A stretch of DNA of 64,000 nucleotides from Hygrophila difformis (GCA_030278955.1 JAOANR010000011.1:31500403-31564402), one strand, 5' to 3'; shown: positions 10,511 through 22,140, numbered from the stretch's first letter. Notes: generated from the letters alone by a model not told the origin. Program-made: numbers and translations.

Positions 10511-11994
10511 TGTAACACCCCGATTTTTCCGACTCGCGGGTGTTACCGCCACACCTCCCAAATAAGACTCGATCTGACACATCGAGCTTATTCAGGAGAT
10601 GCTAAGGCTAAAACGAGTATACCAATTATCCATTTTCAACAACAATACTTAAAGAGAACAAATATAATATTTTATTAAATGAACATCATTTCTCAAAATA
10701 ATATACAGTGTAGGGAGAGTAATAATTTTTGAGTTTATACAAAAGATACCAAAATCACAACGCAGCATTGTCAAAAGTCCGATATCTTCCAAAACTAATA
10801 AAAATTTGTTTTGTGCACAAAATATGCAGGTGTAGTGCTCCCTTCCCCTGTCAGTCTTTAATCTTAACCTGAAAGGAAAAAGAATGAAGAAAGAAGGATT
10901 ATCAGCGACGGATTCGCTGGTAAGTTCCCTATACTCGAAATCAACGAACAACCAACCAATTATAGACAGAACAATGGTACTTTCAGATCAACAACCAAGA
11001 ACTCAACAATGTGAACAACACAATAAGGGTTCTCTCATATCAATATCCAACAATTCGACAATATAAATATTAATGTCGGGAGCAACCCAAAATCTCAACA
11101 GGGGCAACTGCCCAGATATAATTAACCATCTCAACGGTTGCATGCATGTTAGAGAGATCCAGAATGAACCTCACAATACTAGTATCGTGACTAAATAGCG
11201 GGTCTCGCCCGGGTTGGTGTAGATCGGGGGTAACTCTCTATGGCATTTTCCAGCGTCTACTGCATACGGGCCGTCACATGGCAAGTCAACCTCAATCATA
11301 TTTGTTATCTATTAATCAATAGATAATTACCCTTTAAGGGCGCCCGCAGGCCAAAGAGTCAACAACAAGATGGATTACCTCACCAGGTTCAACAAAGATC
11401 AACAATGAATTGGTCTCACTCATATTATGCCATAAACCCCTCGGCGGGATGGCTATAACCTATGTTGCCGTACTTAGGACATATATTCGAAGGGTTATTT
11501 ATACAGCAAGTTCTACGTAAATCAAAGGCAATTGGAACGACGTCAAAGGAAATATGCGATGGAAGCAAATGCAGCAGGAATCAACAAGGCTAACAAATAA
11601 AACAATGATCAAGGAACGAACGAACGATAACGGATAACGTAGGCCAATAAGAAATAATAAAAACCTACTACTAGTTGGGCAAGAACGAAAATAAATTGCC
11701 AACTACTAAAGCAGGAACAAAAATAAAGGCCTACGACTAAGACAAACAAATAAAATAAATGAGCAAAGCGAATAAATGAAAGCAAATAAAATAACAAGAG
11801 CGGAAAACATAGGGGAACTTAACATAAGAGTATAGGAAACTTACTCTACCGCAATCCGCAAAATACTAAACTACCACCAACTCGCCTAGCAGAGCCTCAG
11901 CGCTTTCCCAGCTACTACTCTGCTACCAAAGTTTAAACTAAGGTCCTCCTTTAAAAGAAAGACCGAGGCTGGGGCGACGCAAATACATCACCCC

Positions 11995-12041
<47 letters not shown>

Positions 12042-12615
12042 CTTTAAAAAAATACTTAAGCTTACCTAACCTATAAGGAAGGTTGTAAGCTTGTAAATAA
12101 ACTGACGATGAGAGCCACTGATGTCTCTGCATATATATAAGCGTGAGAAGAGTCCTCAAATGAATTCTTACCGATGTGGGACAACAGCTATTCTAGTGGG
12201 AACACTATGGTTTGGCCTCCATTTTTATAAATAGCATGGCTACGTCATCATGGCTTTAGTTATATAAATTAATATTGATATTTTTTTATATATAAAATAA
12301 TGTTAATAGACGTTAAAAAAAATAAAAATTAATAGTGCTAGTAATAAGCTTGGCAATCGTGCAGCCAAAAAAATAAGTTGACAATCAACATTTCAGTAAT
12401 AGAATTTAATAATCATATACATAAGTACTCATAATAATGTTTAATTGACAAATTAAAATTTCTTTATAAATAAATAATTTATAATACAACACCTTAGTAA
12501 AATTTTGTCAACTTTAAAAATAAAATAATTCCTCAAAATTAATAATGAGAATATAATTCCATAAAAATAATAAACTCATTATGGATAGAGTATAATAAAA
12601 ATTTGGGATGTTACA
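10511..12615 (-). repeat. 5' LTR of the deleted gypsy element
   Basis: A 2.1-kb LTR with TG...CA ends on both strands (TGTAACACCC ... GGGATGTTACA), nearly collinear with 6416-8463 apart from scattered substitutions and small indels. It contains an AAT-repeat run at about 11995-12038. It is followed directly by the TSD copy AATGA. Confidence 0.9.
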
Positions 12616-13130
12616 AATGATATAATATGCTAGTCATATTATTGATATCATTTACCATGTTGATTGAAAAGAGACTTAAAATTGATAAACAAGTTAATTG
12701 GATGACATTATCAATATGGGTTGAAACATTAATTTTAATTTTTAATTTTTTTTAAAAAATATATTTTTAAAATATAGAAAAAAATTATTTTTTAAAAAAA
12801 AATTCGGGAAATTTCGAGAAATTTCGATCAAATTTCAGGAAATTTTGGATTTCGGGCGAAATTTCGATGGAAATTTTGCAAAAAAATATTACATGTGAAA
12901 TTTCGCTTCGTGATATCCCAAAACCCGAAATTTCGATCGAAATTTTGGGAATTTCGGGAATATTTAAAACAATGCCTATACTTTCCAATTTGATTTTTTA
13001 ATTATTTTTTTATTAATAATCTATACAAGCTAGAAATGATGGTAGTAGCACATAAATTAGAAAGGATAAAACCGAAGCAATAGGGACCTTCCAATTGTAA
13101 TTTTAATTTGCAATGTCATTGGCAAAATAC

Positions 13131-13372
13131 TAAGACTTGTTTGGGAAATAAGCTAAATAAAATTAGCTTATTCTGGTCACTTAAGATAAATTAATTTATT
13201 TTAAAGACAAAATAACTTAAAATAATATTGCATCAGCTCTTTTTGAAACCGCTCCAAATAACAATTTTTTGAAATTAATTTATTTTAGAAAATTTGACTC
13301 AAAACTGTCAAACAACTCATTTTAACTAATTTATTACTCAAATTATTAATCTAATTTCCAAATAGACCTTCA
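13131..13372. mobile_element. Possible TIR MITE
   Basis: The left edge AAGACTTGTTTGGGAAATAA and the right edge TAATTTCCAAATAGACCTT are imperfect inverted repeats about 240 bp apart around AT-rich non-coding sequence. No convincing TSD was found, so family assignment is open. Confidence 0.4.
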
Positions 13373-15140
13373 AATTATTAGTAAAATTAGGGCGCATATT
13401 ACGCCCATTTCACATTCTGTGAAAGCCTCTACCAATTCCCCTCTAGACTCTGGTTTCAGCCTAAATCCCCACCCTCCCCATTCGCTATGAGTCGCCGCAC
13501 CCTCGCCGCGGTTTGCGGTCCTGAGTTTTCTGCATGTAGAATAGACGACCAATGAGTTGTCTGGGGAGTGCCAATGAGTTCAACACCCGCCAGTCACTGT
13601 GATTACACTCGTTACCGCCAGTGACACCGACCACCACCGCTGTTGAAAACGTAAGAATTGTTCCTGATATTATTGGTTATTGTTTTTTTGGATGAGTCTT
13701 TTTTTTTTGGATGAGTATTATTGGTTATTGTTAATAAAGTTTGTTCGCTTCCCCAATTTTATAAAATCAGAACTAATAATTGATAAATCGAATAACCAAA
13801 AGCGTTGTCTATATATGCATAAAGATTATAATACTTAAATGGCAAGTTTAGGATATGTATGCAGTTCTTAATATGAATCAATTTTATGTGCATTCTGTTT
13901 CCGTATCTTCTGTGGTAATCCAGGGGATACCCATTTTATCTATACGCTAGCAAAACTCTTACTTGCAATATATTCGGATTTAGGTTGGTTTTTTTGTGAC
14001 AATAGTTGAATTCAATTGAAAATTGCAATGAAAAATCTATGCTAGCAAAAAAGTTAATTAAAATATTTTTAGATTTAGTGTTGACTTTCGCAACAGACTC
14101 GAATTCTGTTTCAGATTGCTTAAGCGTTTCACTGTTATATCTTTTATGTTGGATTTAATCATGAGAACTGGCAATAGTACCCCATACTTTGACTGTTTGA
14201 AAATGGGGGTGTTATATAAAGTCTGGGTTTTGCCATTCCCAACTTGAGGTTTCCTTGCCTTTCCACAACCGGCCATCGAACCTTGAAATGATATGTGCTT
14301 CTCTGATCCCACTCTCTTGAACCTGAAGAATCCTAACGTGAAGCCACTTCGAGAAGCCTCATTATGCCAAATGTAAGGATCCCTAACTATTGCCACCATA
14401 TCAAGGTCGGCAGCGCGCTGCCTGCTGCCCTCATTCGTGCTTATATGTCTCATGAACCTTCAAAAGTGAGTCTAACCACTGTTGAGCCCTCCTGCTGAGG
14501 TGTCCGTTCTGCATAATTTTACCATCCTTAATACCGCCCTTGAGAGCAACCTATCATCTCTCTGTTGACTGGGAAAAAAAAAAAAAAAAAAAGTTAAAGA
14601 TCCTCCTAAATTGAGCACTAGTTTTTTCCCTTAAAAATTAAGTTTGCATTCTTAAACTGCCATCAATTGTGTTGATAATAGGAATAAAAGGGTATTTAAT
14701 TTGTTTTTATCTTGTTTGTTATCAGATAATACTATTTGATTACCTAATTTGATATTATGTAGTATCTTTTTTCTTGTCCGATGTACCCATAGGGGTGTTG
14801 GTTTCCCTATAAATATGAGCTTTCAGTTTTTGTTTTTTCTCGGAAGAACTCATATAAAGAAATACACATATCCACTGTTCATATTATTTGTGAATAGAAG
14901 CTTAGGCAAGGGAATTCATAAGTCTTTGAAACTTAGGATTTGAACAGAATCTACATTGATGATAAATTCCTTTTGACCTAAGTAGAGGTGATTTAGTTCC
15001 TGCTGGTGGAAGACTTTCGCTCTGGAAAACTCTGAATTTACTTGTGTATGTAAGTTCTATGTATAGTTATCAATTGGTTATTTTAATTAATTACTTGTGT
15101 TTGATTTTTTAATTTCGTTTTATATAATGCGTCAAGTATC
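13373..15140. other. Unassigned stretch with a possible retroposed segment
   Basis: The GC-richer patch at 13380-13650 and the segment 14058-14593 stand out from their AT-rich surroundings. The latter ends in an 18-19 base A-run and is flanked by AAAAAGTTAA-like words (about 14048 and 14585), so it could be a processed retrocopy or SINE. A minus-strand ORF of 131 codons (14058-14453) crosses it, but its protein is not recognisable. No clear host gene was identified. Confidence 0.3.
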
Positions 15141-15237
15141 ATTGTCAGTGTTTAAAAAGGTGGTAGTGAGGGTGCCTTGAGTTGCGCCTCGACTCGAAGC
15201 GACGGCTTTTCGCATTTGAGGCACTTTCCATCATATA

Positions 15238-15550
15238 CTCCATCCGTCCTACGTAAGATGAAACACTTTTCTTTTCTTCTTTTTGTTTGTCCCAAGTAAG
15301 ATGAAATGTTCTTATAAATGGAAAATTTTTCAAATTTTAAACCCTTTCCCTTCAATAACTAAAAACCCACGAACATCACATTACACTGATACATAAATCA
15401 ATTATACTTTATATCACAGAAATAAATAAATAGAATAAAATTTCAACCACACCATACCATCAAATAACGCAAATCCCTACGATTGAAGTCATAACTTCTT
15501 TGGCATAAAATACCATGCCAGCCCCAAATGTTTTATCCTACGAGGGATAG
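15238..15550. mobile_element. Decayed Stowaway-like MITE
   Basis: It begins TA-CTCCATCCGTCCTACGTAAG, close to the Stowaway terminus CTCCCTCCGTCC. Near 15550 it carries a partly matching inverted end (TTTTATCCTACGAGGGATAG). The interior is AT-rich and non-coding. The ends are degenerate and the right TA is not clear. Confidence 0.45.
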
Positions 15551-17763
15551 ATGAAAAACAATGCAATATCACACCATAGGAGTAATGGATATTTTTAGGT
15601 TATTTCTATTGCTCTTCATTGCTACAATTTTAACGATTTTTCTATTTTAGAGTTTTTGATTGCTCATTGAAATAGAAAGTGTTGGGGGATGGCCATTGCC
15701 CCTCTAGGCTACCATTACGCTTCGTGCGCCCTATATGGAAATATTGTTAAAATTGATCATGAGGATAAGCCCATCTGTAGGCGACGAATAAAAATCCAAT
15801 AACATGGGTTCTCGAATGATTATTTATTTGTTTGTTTTTTTTCCATATTGCTCTTAATGGACACCATGATGATCCAGCTCATTTCGGCCCATTTCTTCTA
15901 TGGGTCTTTAAATACCCCTAGAAACCCTATGTTGAATGTCATTCCTCTTTACATCTGTGAACGGCTGGTTAAGTTTTGAAGAGCTGCTACAAGCATCCTA
16001 GATGAATCTGTGAAGACAGATCGGAGTGCTTATCCATGGCCATTTTAATGGTTCATCCTTCCCTGATCTTTGAAGAAGGTACAGATCTAATGTTTTTCTT
16101 TCTCAACCATATGATCTCCCATCTTTTCATTCCCTTTGTGTGAGTTTGTGGGTCAAGGGTTGTGGATCGTGCCATTTCCTCTTTGTTTCCGTGCATAAAT
16201 TGTTGAAATCATGATTCCATACATTTTTCCCTTTTTATTTTTGATTTGGCAAAACCTGTATATCAGCATCCTTTCTGAGTGTTGTCCTTGTTTAATAATT
16301 TGGTTTTAGTTATTAGATTCATAGGGTACGTGTTCTCACGTTCATCTATACATGTGGGGGTCGAAAATCAAAGTTGGTTTCAAAGGGAAATTGCTAAATT
16401 GTATTCTGTGTTAATTGAGCATGTTAAGAAAGGAGAAAAGGAGGTGTATATTGATGTAGATCTGTATGATGAATTTTAGTTTGACTGAACCGTTTTGCGA
16501 ATATATATGGTAACATAACTATTTACCTATTAATATAGAATTCAACCTTTAAGTACACATGAAAATTAATCATTAGGAACTTCATGTTGCCCTTTTTTGG
16601 TCTAGCCAACTCATTCCTGCTCTGCATTTGTTTTGCCTAATTCAAATAATGTTCATTTTGGTTTACAGGGAAGGAAAGAAGATCAGAAAGTAGAGTTAGT
16701 CTTCTTATTGGAAACTTGAAGATGGAGAGTGAAGGAAGAAAAAAAATTATTAATTAAGGTAAGTTTTTACATTATCATGTCATTTTACTTTTCGATAGAA
16801 ATATGAATAAATGTGACTGCATACAAGTTATCTCAAACTACTTTGTACCATGTTTGGGTTCTTTGTATCGTTCAGCGCATTAATAATTTATTAGTTTAAC
16901 ATGTTTGAATTTGATTGTGGTTTTGGAGTGACATTCATTGTGTAATGCTGCAGAGTGTTCAGAAGTATTAGACCTCTGTGAGTGCACAAAAGAATTCACA
17001 CTATCAGAGGAGGGGGGATTGAAAATCCTAATCTTTCGATGCAAAGCTTGAATTGCATCTTCCCTTCTCTGAAGTAATGGTGTGGGCAAAAGATGGAAGC
17101 ACTGTAACAGAGGGTGGATATGGACATGAACACTCGGCATCTCCCAGTTGGCCAATCCTGCATCCCAGCCATGCATCCCAATCGTAGCTGCCTCATTACC
17201 TGCGCCTTTCAAGACCTGCAACTGGCTTTAATTTGCTGCCTACAAAGGATGGTCGGGGAATCAATCTCGCGTATATCTTTTGATGACCATTCAGCGTGAA
17301 GATTAGGAGGATGACGAGATTAATACAGGGGATGTGATGAGAAGATTGGATTCCACTGGAGGTGTCATATATAATTACGGTTGAATAGCCTATAAATTAC
17401 CTGCCATGGTCTCTGTATAGAAAAAAAAAACCAGAAACGTCCTCTATGTATCGATCGATAATTACCAATTTCATCATTTAATTTTGATAATTACATGAAC
17501 AGTCTTGCAACTATCCTATTGCGACAAATTTTTGTCCCATTGGTGTTTCAACAAATTATTTTTAAGACTAAATTGGAAAAGGTGAATTTTCAGGGTATAA
17601 ATTAACAATTTAAATGTTCAAGGACCTAAAAATAAATGGTTAAATGCCCCAGGATAAAATTGGTCACAAAAATATTTGTTTCATGACTATTTTGATAGTT
17701 GAATAATTAAAGGATGTAATTTATATTTATGGATACATAAATATAGTACTCCCTAGGTCAATT
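15551..17763. other. Unassigned stretch, weak exon-like patches
   Basis: Moderately GC patches at 15850-16080, 16360-16480, 16670-16770 and 16940-17330 alternate with AT-rich sequence. Donor-like GTAAGT occurs at 16760 and a short ORF ends at 16479. A minus-strand ORF of 113 codons (16880-17221) also exists. None of these gives a protein family that I recognise. The stretch could be a degenerate host gene or unknown repeats. It is the largest part of the window not attributed to a transposon. Confidence 0.25.
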
Positions 17764-17776
17764 ATAAAGTTTCTTT

Positions 17777-17958
17777 TGGAATGGGACTTGAAGTGAGCAT
17801 GTTCCCTGCCTTTTAACCCTTTTAACCATAGGTTAGGAGTTCGATTTTGATCCGGCCTCCAATCCATCTCCTTTATCTCCCTTTGTAATTTATGCGGCTT
17901 GGGCTTCCACACACATTTGCCGAATATAAGTGTTATGTTTACCAAAAAAAGTAAAATG
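17777..17958 (+). mobile_element. SINE with 13-bp TSD
   Basis: A segment of about 182 bp is flanked by the 13-bp direct repeats ATAAAGTTTCTTT at 17764-17776 and 17959-17971. Inside is a B-box-like word (GGTTAGGAGTTCGATTTTGATCC region, about 17830), followed by CCATCTCCTTTATCTCCCTTTGTAATTT. The same architecture occurs in reverse at 23463-23692. SINEs are transcribed by RNA polymerase III from internal A and B boxes and are mobilised by LINE proteins. The TSD and the second related copy support the call. Confidence 0.75.
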
Positions 17959-18309
17959 ATAAAGTTTCTTTATGTATAGTACGCGACTACACGTTGTATT
18001 TCTGGATGTCCCAATCATTGTTTTAAATTTCGGTTGATATTCCAAAATTTCCGGTACAGGAGCATGTCGTTGCAAAATTTCACATGAAATATACTATATA
18101 TTATCTTTTTGCAAGATATATGTCAAAATTTCGCTGAAACTCAAAATTCCCAAAATTTGAACAATATCTCCCAAAATTTGCCAAATTTTAGAAATTCAAA
18201 TTTATTATTTTTTTTTAAAAAAATTAAAACTTACGAAATTTTTTAAAAATTTAAAATTGAATAGATGAGAGAATGAGACTTAGGACACGAAAGTTTTTTT
18301 TTTTTCAAT

Positions 18310-18516
18310 GAACAAGTGATGCAAAGGCGTCGATAAAGTAAAAAGCTACAGCATAGGGGAGAAAGAAAATCTAATAGCAAGGGAAGAAAGTCCCCGTTGC
18401 ATCCACCAAAAGAAGCGAGCGAACATCATCCGGGGAAATCCCAGGTGGCAAAGATGTCCTGAGCGAGTTCCCAGCTTATCCAGAATCTGCGACGCAGTTG
18501 CCTTCCCAAAGGAGAT
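18310..18516 (-). pseudogene. LINE RNase H C-terminal tail
   Basis: In one minus-strand frame the segment reads WEGNCVADS, a stop, then AGNSLRTSLPPGISPDDVRS and LLLVDATGTFFPCY before a terminal stop. This is the usual end of plant LINE RNase H ORFs, where EGN..AD holds the last catalytic Asp. The premature stop and a frame change relative to the upstream half show decay. It is separated from the rest of its domain by the TRIM at 18517-22344. Confidence 0.65.
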
Positions 18517-18605
18517 TGTTAAAGTCCGACATCGGTTATATGTTGGGCTATCCCCCTGTTTATATGGAATTGGCAACTCTACTTATCAACAATTGGTTTT
18601 AGGTT

Positions 18606-19438
18606 TGACACCAAGCTAATATAAAACCCTGTATGCGTTGTTTGAGCGTAATCTCAACAACCTGCAATCAACAACCAAGGCAGACACAAAAACAGAGTGC
18701 GGAATAGAAGTAAGAACACCACAATTTGATCACCCAGTTCGATCCATAGATCTACGTATGGGGGCTCCAAGCATGGTTTTCACTAGATCCCCACCAAACT
18801 CATTGAATACACATCAATTCACTCTACACATATTTCATTCCAGTGAACTTCCCTATCTACCCGAATAGACTAGAGAAACACATGAAAGCCTCACAACTAT
18901 CTACCTAAATGCAATCAATTCACCAGAGATGCTAGAATGATGTTTGTGGTACTTAGCTACTTGAAATAGATTAAGCACAATGGTGATAGAACACCCGATC
19001 GAAGCTTAGGTTTGTGCTTACAAGACATAAGTCAGGAAAAACTTAAACACAAACTTAAATCCCCATAGAAGACAATAGGCAGATAACAAGAGAGATACCC
19101 AGCAGTAGAATGGTTGTTTCCACCTATCTGCCAACAACGGATTGGGGGATTTTGCACCAGCTATTCTCAGATCGCCATGGAAGGAAAGGACCTTGAAGAA
19201 TGCTCTGTTTTCTCCTTGAAATGCGGCTGGAAAGTCTCATAGAATCACAAGGAAGAAAACATGTATTTATAGTTGCCTAATGCCCATCCAAAAACCCCTA
19301 AAGGCCTGCTAAGGGGTAGTGGCTATGTCATTGTCCTTTCTGTACTTTCACAGTGAAGTAATGTAGGCGTTGTTGAAGCGTTGTCACAACAACGACATAG
19401 TCAGCGAACATCTTCACAATCTAAAAATTTCCCTAACA
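18606..19438 (-). repeat. 3' LTR of the copia element
   Basis: An 833-bp LTR with TG...CA ends. The adjoining ATCTCCCCCTTTGTGG (19439-19454), read on the minus strand as CCACAAAGGGGGAGAT, is the polypurine tract. It matches 21230-22051 with scattered substitutions, which indicates an insertion of some age. Confidence 0.85.
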
Positions 19439-19816
19439 ATCTCCCCCTTTGTGGAGATGATCGGGCCAAGTAGTCAAAGTAGTGGAAAGTATGGGACAGG
19501 ACTAAAAGTTCAAAAGAGTAATCGAGATAGTAGAAGGATCATGTTATCATCAATATTCAGTATAAGAATATGCATATCAAACTCCACAATTGCTATGAGA
19601 GAAGTCAAAGAGAGTAGGCTTTCCAAAATAAGCAATCAATCGGCAAACATCACAGCATCCAAAAATCCAAATATCCATTTATCAGGTAATACAAACCAAA
19701 AAACCAGAAATCCCATAACAAAACAACATAACAGTGTTATCAGCACCAACAACCTGTTCCAAAAGTTGTCCAAACAACTATTCCCTTTCACCAATACTCC
19801 CCCTTACTTGGTCAGA

Positions 19817-20460
19817 TCAAAGAGTGGCGTCAGAATCGACCCCCCCCCCCCCCCCCAGGTTGAGCATCAAAAGAAGAGGGAAAAGAGCAACTAGCTTGCG
19901 AACCTTCCGTTTCAACCCCATCTGCCTATCAATAAGTTGGGCCAGCTCCCGTTCAACTTGCTGCAGTTCCGCTCGAACAAAGTCCATCGGCTCAGAGCCA
20001 CATTTCTGAGGGCCATTCTTGATGTCATTGTGCAGCTCTTTCAGCTTGTCAGATGGTAAATGCTGCTTGATCTTAACAAAGGTTTCAGTAGAAGGCATCA
20101 AATAACAAGAAGTAGCAAGCAAGATAAGGCAATTGAGTGTTCTTCTCAATTTTGGCCCTGGCAAATCTCATCATGTGCTGAAGAATCAGATAGCCAAAGT
20201 TAAGAATTCCAGGACAATTATCAATGGAATACAACAATTTTCCCATGGTGGAACTGAGCTGACTAGCATTGCTAGTGGGAAGAAAGTTTGAAGCCCCAAT
20301 CCTAAAAAGATAGTTAAACTTCATAGAGAGATCAGAGGGGCTCATAGAATTTCGACCAAAAGATGTTTTCTTAGTAGAGGAAATAGCAGCACCAATAGCA
20401 GACAGATCACAATTAATTCCATAGAAGACCTCTTAGAGTACCAAATGCCAAGTCCCGAAG
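19817..20460 (-). pseudogene. Plant transposon-protein/env-like ORF remnant of the copia element
   Basis: Minus-strand frames at 20085-20450 contain MGKLLYSIDNC, then ILNFGYLILQHMMRFARAK. This resembles the 'putative plant transposon protein' domain often found 3' of pol in plant LTR elements. After a frameshift, a coiled-coil-like stretch follows (FVRAELQQVERELAQLIDRQ, 19880-20000). A homopolymer of 17 C at 19840-19856 lies at its end. The order reverse transcriptase, extra ORF, then 3' LTR agrees with a Sirevirus-like layout. The function of this protein is not established. Confidence 0.5.
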
Positions 20461-21228
20461 TGCCTTTTATATATTTGAGAATCCGTTTAACAACCTTGAG
20501 ATGGGATTCTTTAGGAGCAGATTGATACCTAGCACAAACATTAACACTAAGAGATGTCAGGGCGGCTAGCAGTTAAGTATAAAAGGCTACCAATAATAAT
20601 TCTATTGAGTTTTTGATTGACAGGTACACCACCCTCATCTTTAGTAGACTTCTCATGTTGTCCTAGAGGAGATCGAGCAACCTTGCAATCCTTCATCTTG
20701 AACTTTGTCATCATGTTCCCAACATACTTGTCTTGATTTAGAAAAAGACCATCAGAGGATTGTTTGATTTGTAACCCCAAGAAGTATGTGAGTTCTCCCA
20801 TCATGCTCATCTCAAATTCTGTCTGCATAGAATGAACAAACGCATCTCGAAGACTATCAGAAGTAGAGCCAAAAACAGTATCATCAACATTTATCTGTGC
20901 CACAAGTAAATGGTTGTTAGTGCGTTGCACGAAAAAACGTTTTATCAACTGTGCCCCTTACATAACCTCTGTCCAAAAGATATGTAGATAGACGTTCGTA
21001 CCAGGCTCGATGAGCCTGTTTTAAACCATATAGAGCACGCTTGACCTTATAAACATGATCAGGGAAATCAGGACATTCAAACCCAACAGGTTGAGAAACA
21101 TATATATCTTCCTTAATGTACCCATTCAAAAAGGCAGTTTTTATGTCCATTTGATACAATTTGAAACCAAGTGAGCAAGTGATAGCTAGAATTAACCTGA
21201 CAGCCTCAATGTGTGCAGCAGCCGGAGA
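20440..21228 (-). pseudogene. copia reverse transcriptase fragment, frameshifted
   Basis: Minus-strand frames at 20917-21228 and 20547-20948 give the RVT_2 order. First is IEAVRLILAIT; then YQMDIKTAFLNGYIKEDIYV; then VKRALYGLKQAHRAWYERL. After a frameshift near 20935 come NVDDTVFGST, where the catalytic YVDD is NVDD, FEMSMMGELTYFLGLQIKQ and SRPDI. A last piece (SAPKESHLKVVKRILKYIKG) ends at about 20445, where the RNase H part is deleted. The protein would copy element RNA into DNA. The frameshift and altered YVDD mean it is inactive. Confidence 0.85.
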
Positions 21229-21229
21229 T

Positions 21230-22051
21230 AGCTAATATAAAATAATGTATGCGTTGTTTGAGCTTAGTCTCAACAACTTGCAATCAACAACCAAGGCAGA
21301 CATAAAAACAGAGTGCGGAATAAAAGTAAAAACACCACCATTTGATCACCCAGTTCGATCTATAGATCTACGTCTGGGGGCTTCAAGCCAGGTTTTCACT
21401 AGATCCCCACCAAACTCATTGAATACACATCAATTCACACTACACATCTTTCATTCCAATGAACTTTCCTATCTACCCGAATAGACTAGAGAAACACATG
21501 GGAGCCTCACAACTATCTACCAAATGCAATCAATTCACTAGAGATGCTAGAATGATGTTTAGGGTACCTAGCTACTTGAAACAGATTAAGCACAATGGTG
21601 ATAGGACACCTGACCTAAGCTTAGGTTTGTGTTTACAAGACATAAGTCAGGAAAAACTTAAACACAAACTTAAATCCCCATAGAAGACAATAGGCAGATA
21701 ACAAGAGAGATACCCAGCAGTAGAATGGTTGTTCCCACCTATCTGCCAACAACGGATTGGGGGATTTTGCACCAGCTATTCTCAGATCGCCATGGAAGGA
21801 AAGGACCTTGAAGAATGCTCTTTGTTTTCTCCTTGAAATGCGGCTGGAAAGTCTCATAGAATCACAAGGACGAAAACAGGTATTTATAGTTGCCTAAGGC
21901 TCATCCAAAACCTCTAAAAGTTTGCTAATAGGTAGTGGCCACATCACTGTCCTTTCTATACTTTCACAGTGAAGTAATGTTGACGTTGTTGAAGCGTTGT
22001 CACAACAACATAGTCAACGAACATCTTCACAATCTAAAAATTTCCCTAACA
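21230..22051 (-). repeat. 5' LTR of the copia element, inner end deleted
   Basis: Collinear with 18606-19438 from AGCTAATATAAAA onward. The first bases, TGACACCA, are missing because a deletion joins the LTR directly to mid-reverse-transcriptase sequence at about 21229. The outer end CCCTAACA is intact. Confidence 0.85.
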
Positions 22052-22127
22052 AGGTTGAAGCCCTAGGTCCATCTTATTTCTAACATGGGTTTTTGGTTGA
22101 AGCCCTAAGTCCATCTTATTTCTAACA

Positions 22128-22140
22128 TGGTATCAGAGCC
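22128..22140 (+). promoter_or_regulatory. TRIM primer-binding site (Met tRNA)
   Basis: TGGTATCAGAGCC follows the TRIM 5' LTR end (TTTCTAACA) with no spacer. It is complementary to the 3' end of initiator Met tRNA and sets the plus orientation of the TRIM. Confidence 0.9.

Larger units (their letters stand above)
6416..12615 (-). mobile_element. Ty3/gypsy chromovirus, largely deleted, TSD AATGA
   Basis: Two ~2.05-2.1 kb direct repeats (6416-8463 and 10511-12615) start TGTAACACCCCG, and the right one ends GGGATGTTACA. The 5-bp TSD AATGA lies at 6411-6415 and 12616-12620. A primer-binding site complementary to initiator Met tRNA lies beside the right LTR and reads on the minus strand, so the right LTR is the 5' LTR. 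The internal region is only about 2 kb. It keeps the chromodomain end of pol but no gag, protease, reverse transcriptase or integrase. The element is therefore a deletion derivative that needed help to move. It sits inside the hAT-like MITE. Confidence 0.88.
6200..12974. mobile_element. hAT-like MITE (copy 1), interrupted by a gypsy element
   Basis: The left end CAAGGTTTTAAATATC (6200) and the right end ATATTTAAAACAATG (to 12974) are imperfect inverted repeats. They are flanked by the identical 8-bp direct repeats CCTATACT at 6192-6199 and 12975-12982. An 8-bp TSD with CA...TG ends is typical of the hAT superfamily. The body is rich in GAAATTTCG-type words. Removing the gypsy insertion (6416-12615 plus one 5-bp TSD) leaves a non-coding element of about 570 bp. 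A second copy of the family lies at 18016-23336 in reverse orientation. No transposase is encoded, so mobility would have needed a source element elsewhere. Confidence 0.75.
18606..22051 (-). mobile_element. Ty1/copia (Sirevirus-like) element, deleted, TSD AGGTT
   Basis: LTR-type repeats of about 0.83 kb (18606-19438 and 21230-22051) have TG...CA ends (TGACACC ... CCCTAACA). The 5-bp TSD AGGTT lies at 18601-18605 and 22052-22056. A polypurine-like tract beside the left LTR and the ORFs give a minus orientation. Only a reverse transcriptase piece and a downstream env-like/transposon-protein ORF remain inside. The first ~8 bases of the right LTR, the primer site, gag, protease and integrase are deleted. 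An extra ORF after pol is typical of Sireviruses, so that lineage is the best guess. It interrupts the TRIM's 5' LTR. Confidence 0.85.

Noticed and set aside
15147..15235. End of another hAT element (CAGTGTTTAAAAAGG...)
   Set aside because: The left terminus looks right, but no inverted partner or 8-bp duplication could be located.
16880..17221. 113-codon minus ORF as a host gene
   Set aside because: No recognisable domain, no convincing splice structure, and ORFs of this length occur by chance here. Left as unassigned.
17747..17990. A Stowaway MITE hosting the SINE (starts ACTCCCTAGGTCAATTATAAAG)
   Set aside because: The left end resembles Stowaway, but no matching inverted right end or TA was found.
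19734..20009. Plus-strand ORFs with a poly-Pro stretch
   Set aside because: The Pro run comes from a 17-C homopolymer, and the strand is antisense to the copia-linked coiled-coil ORF.
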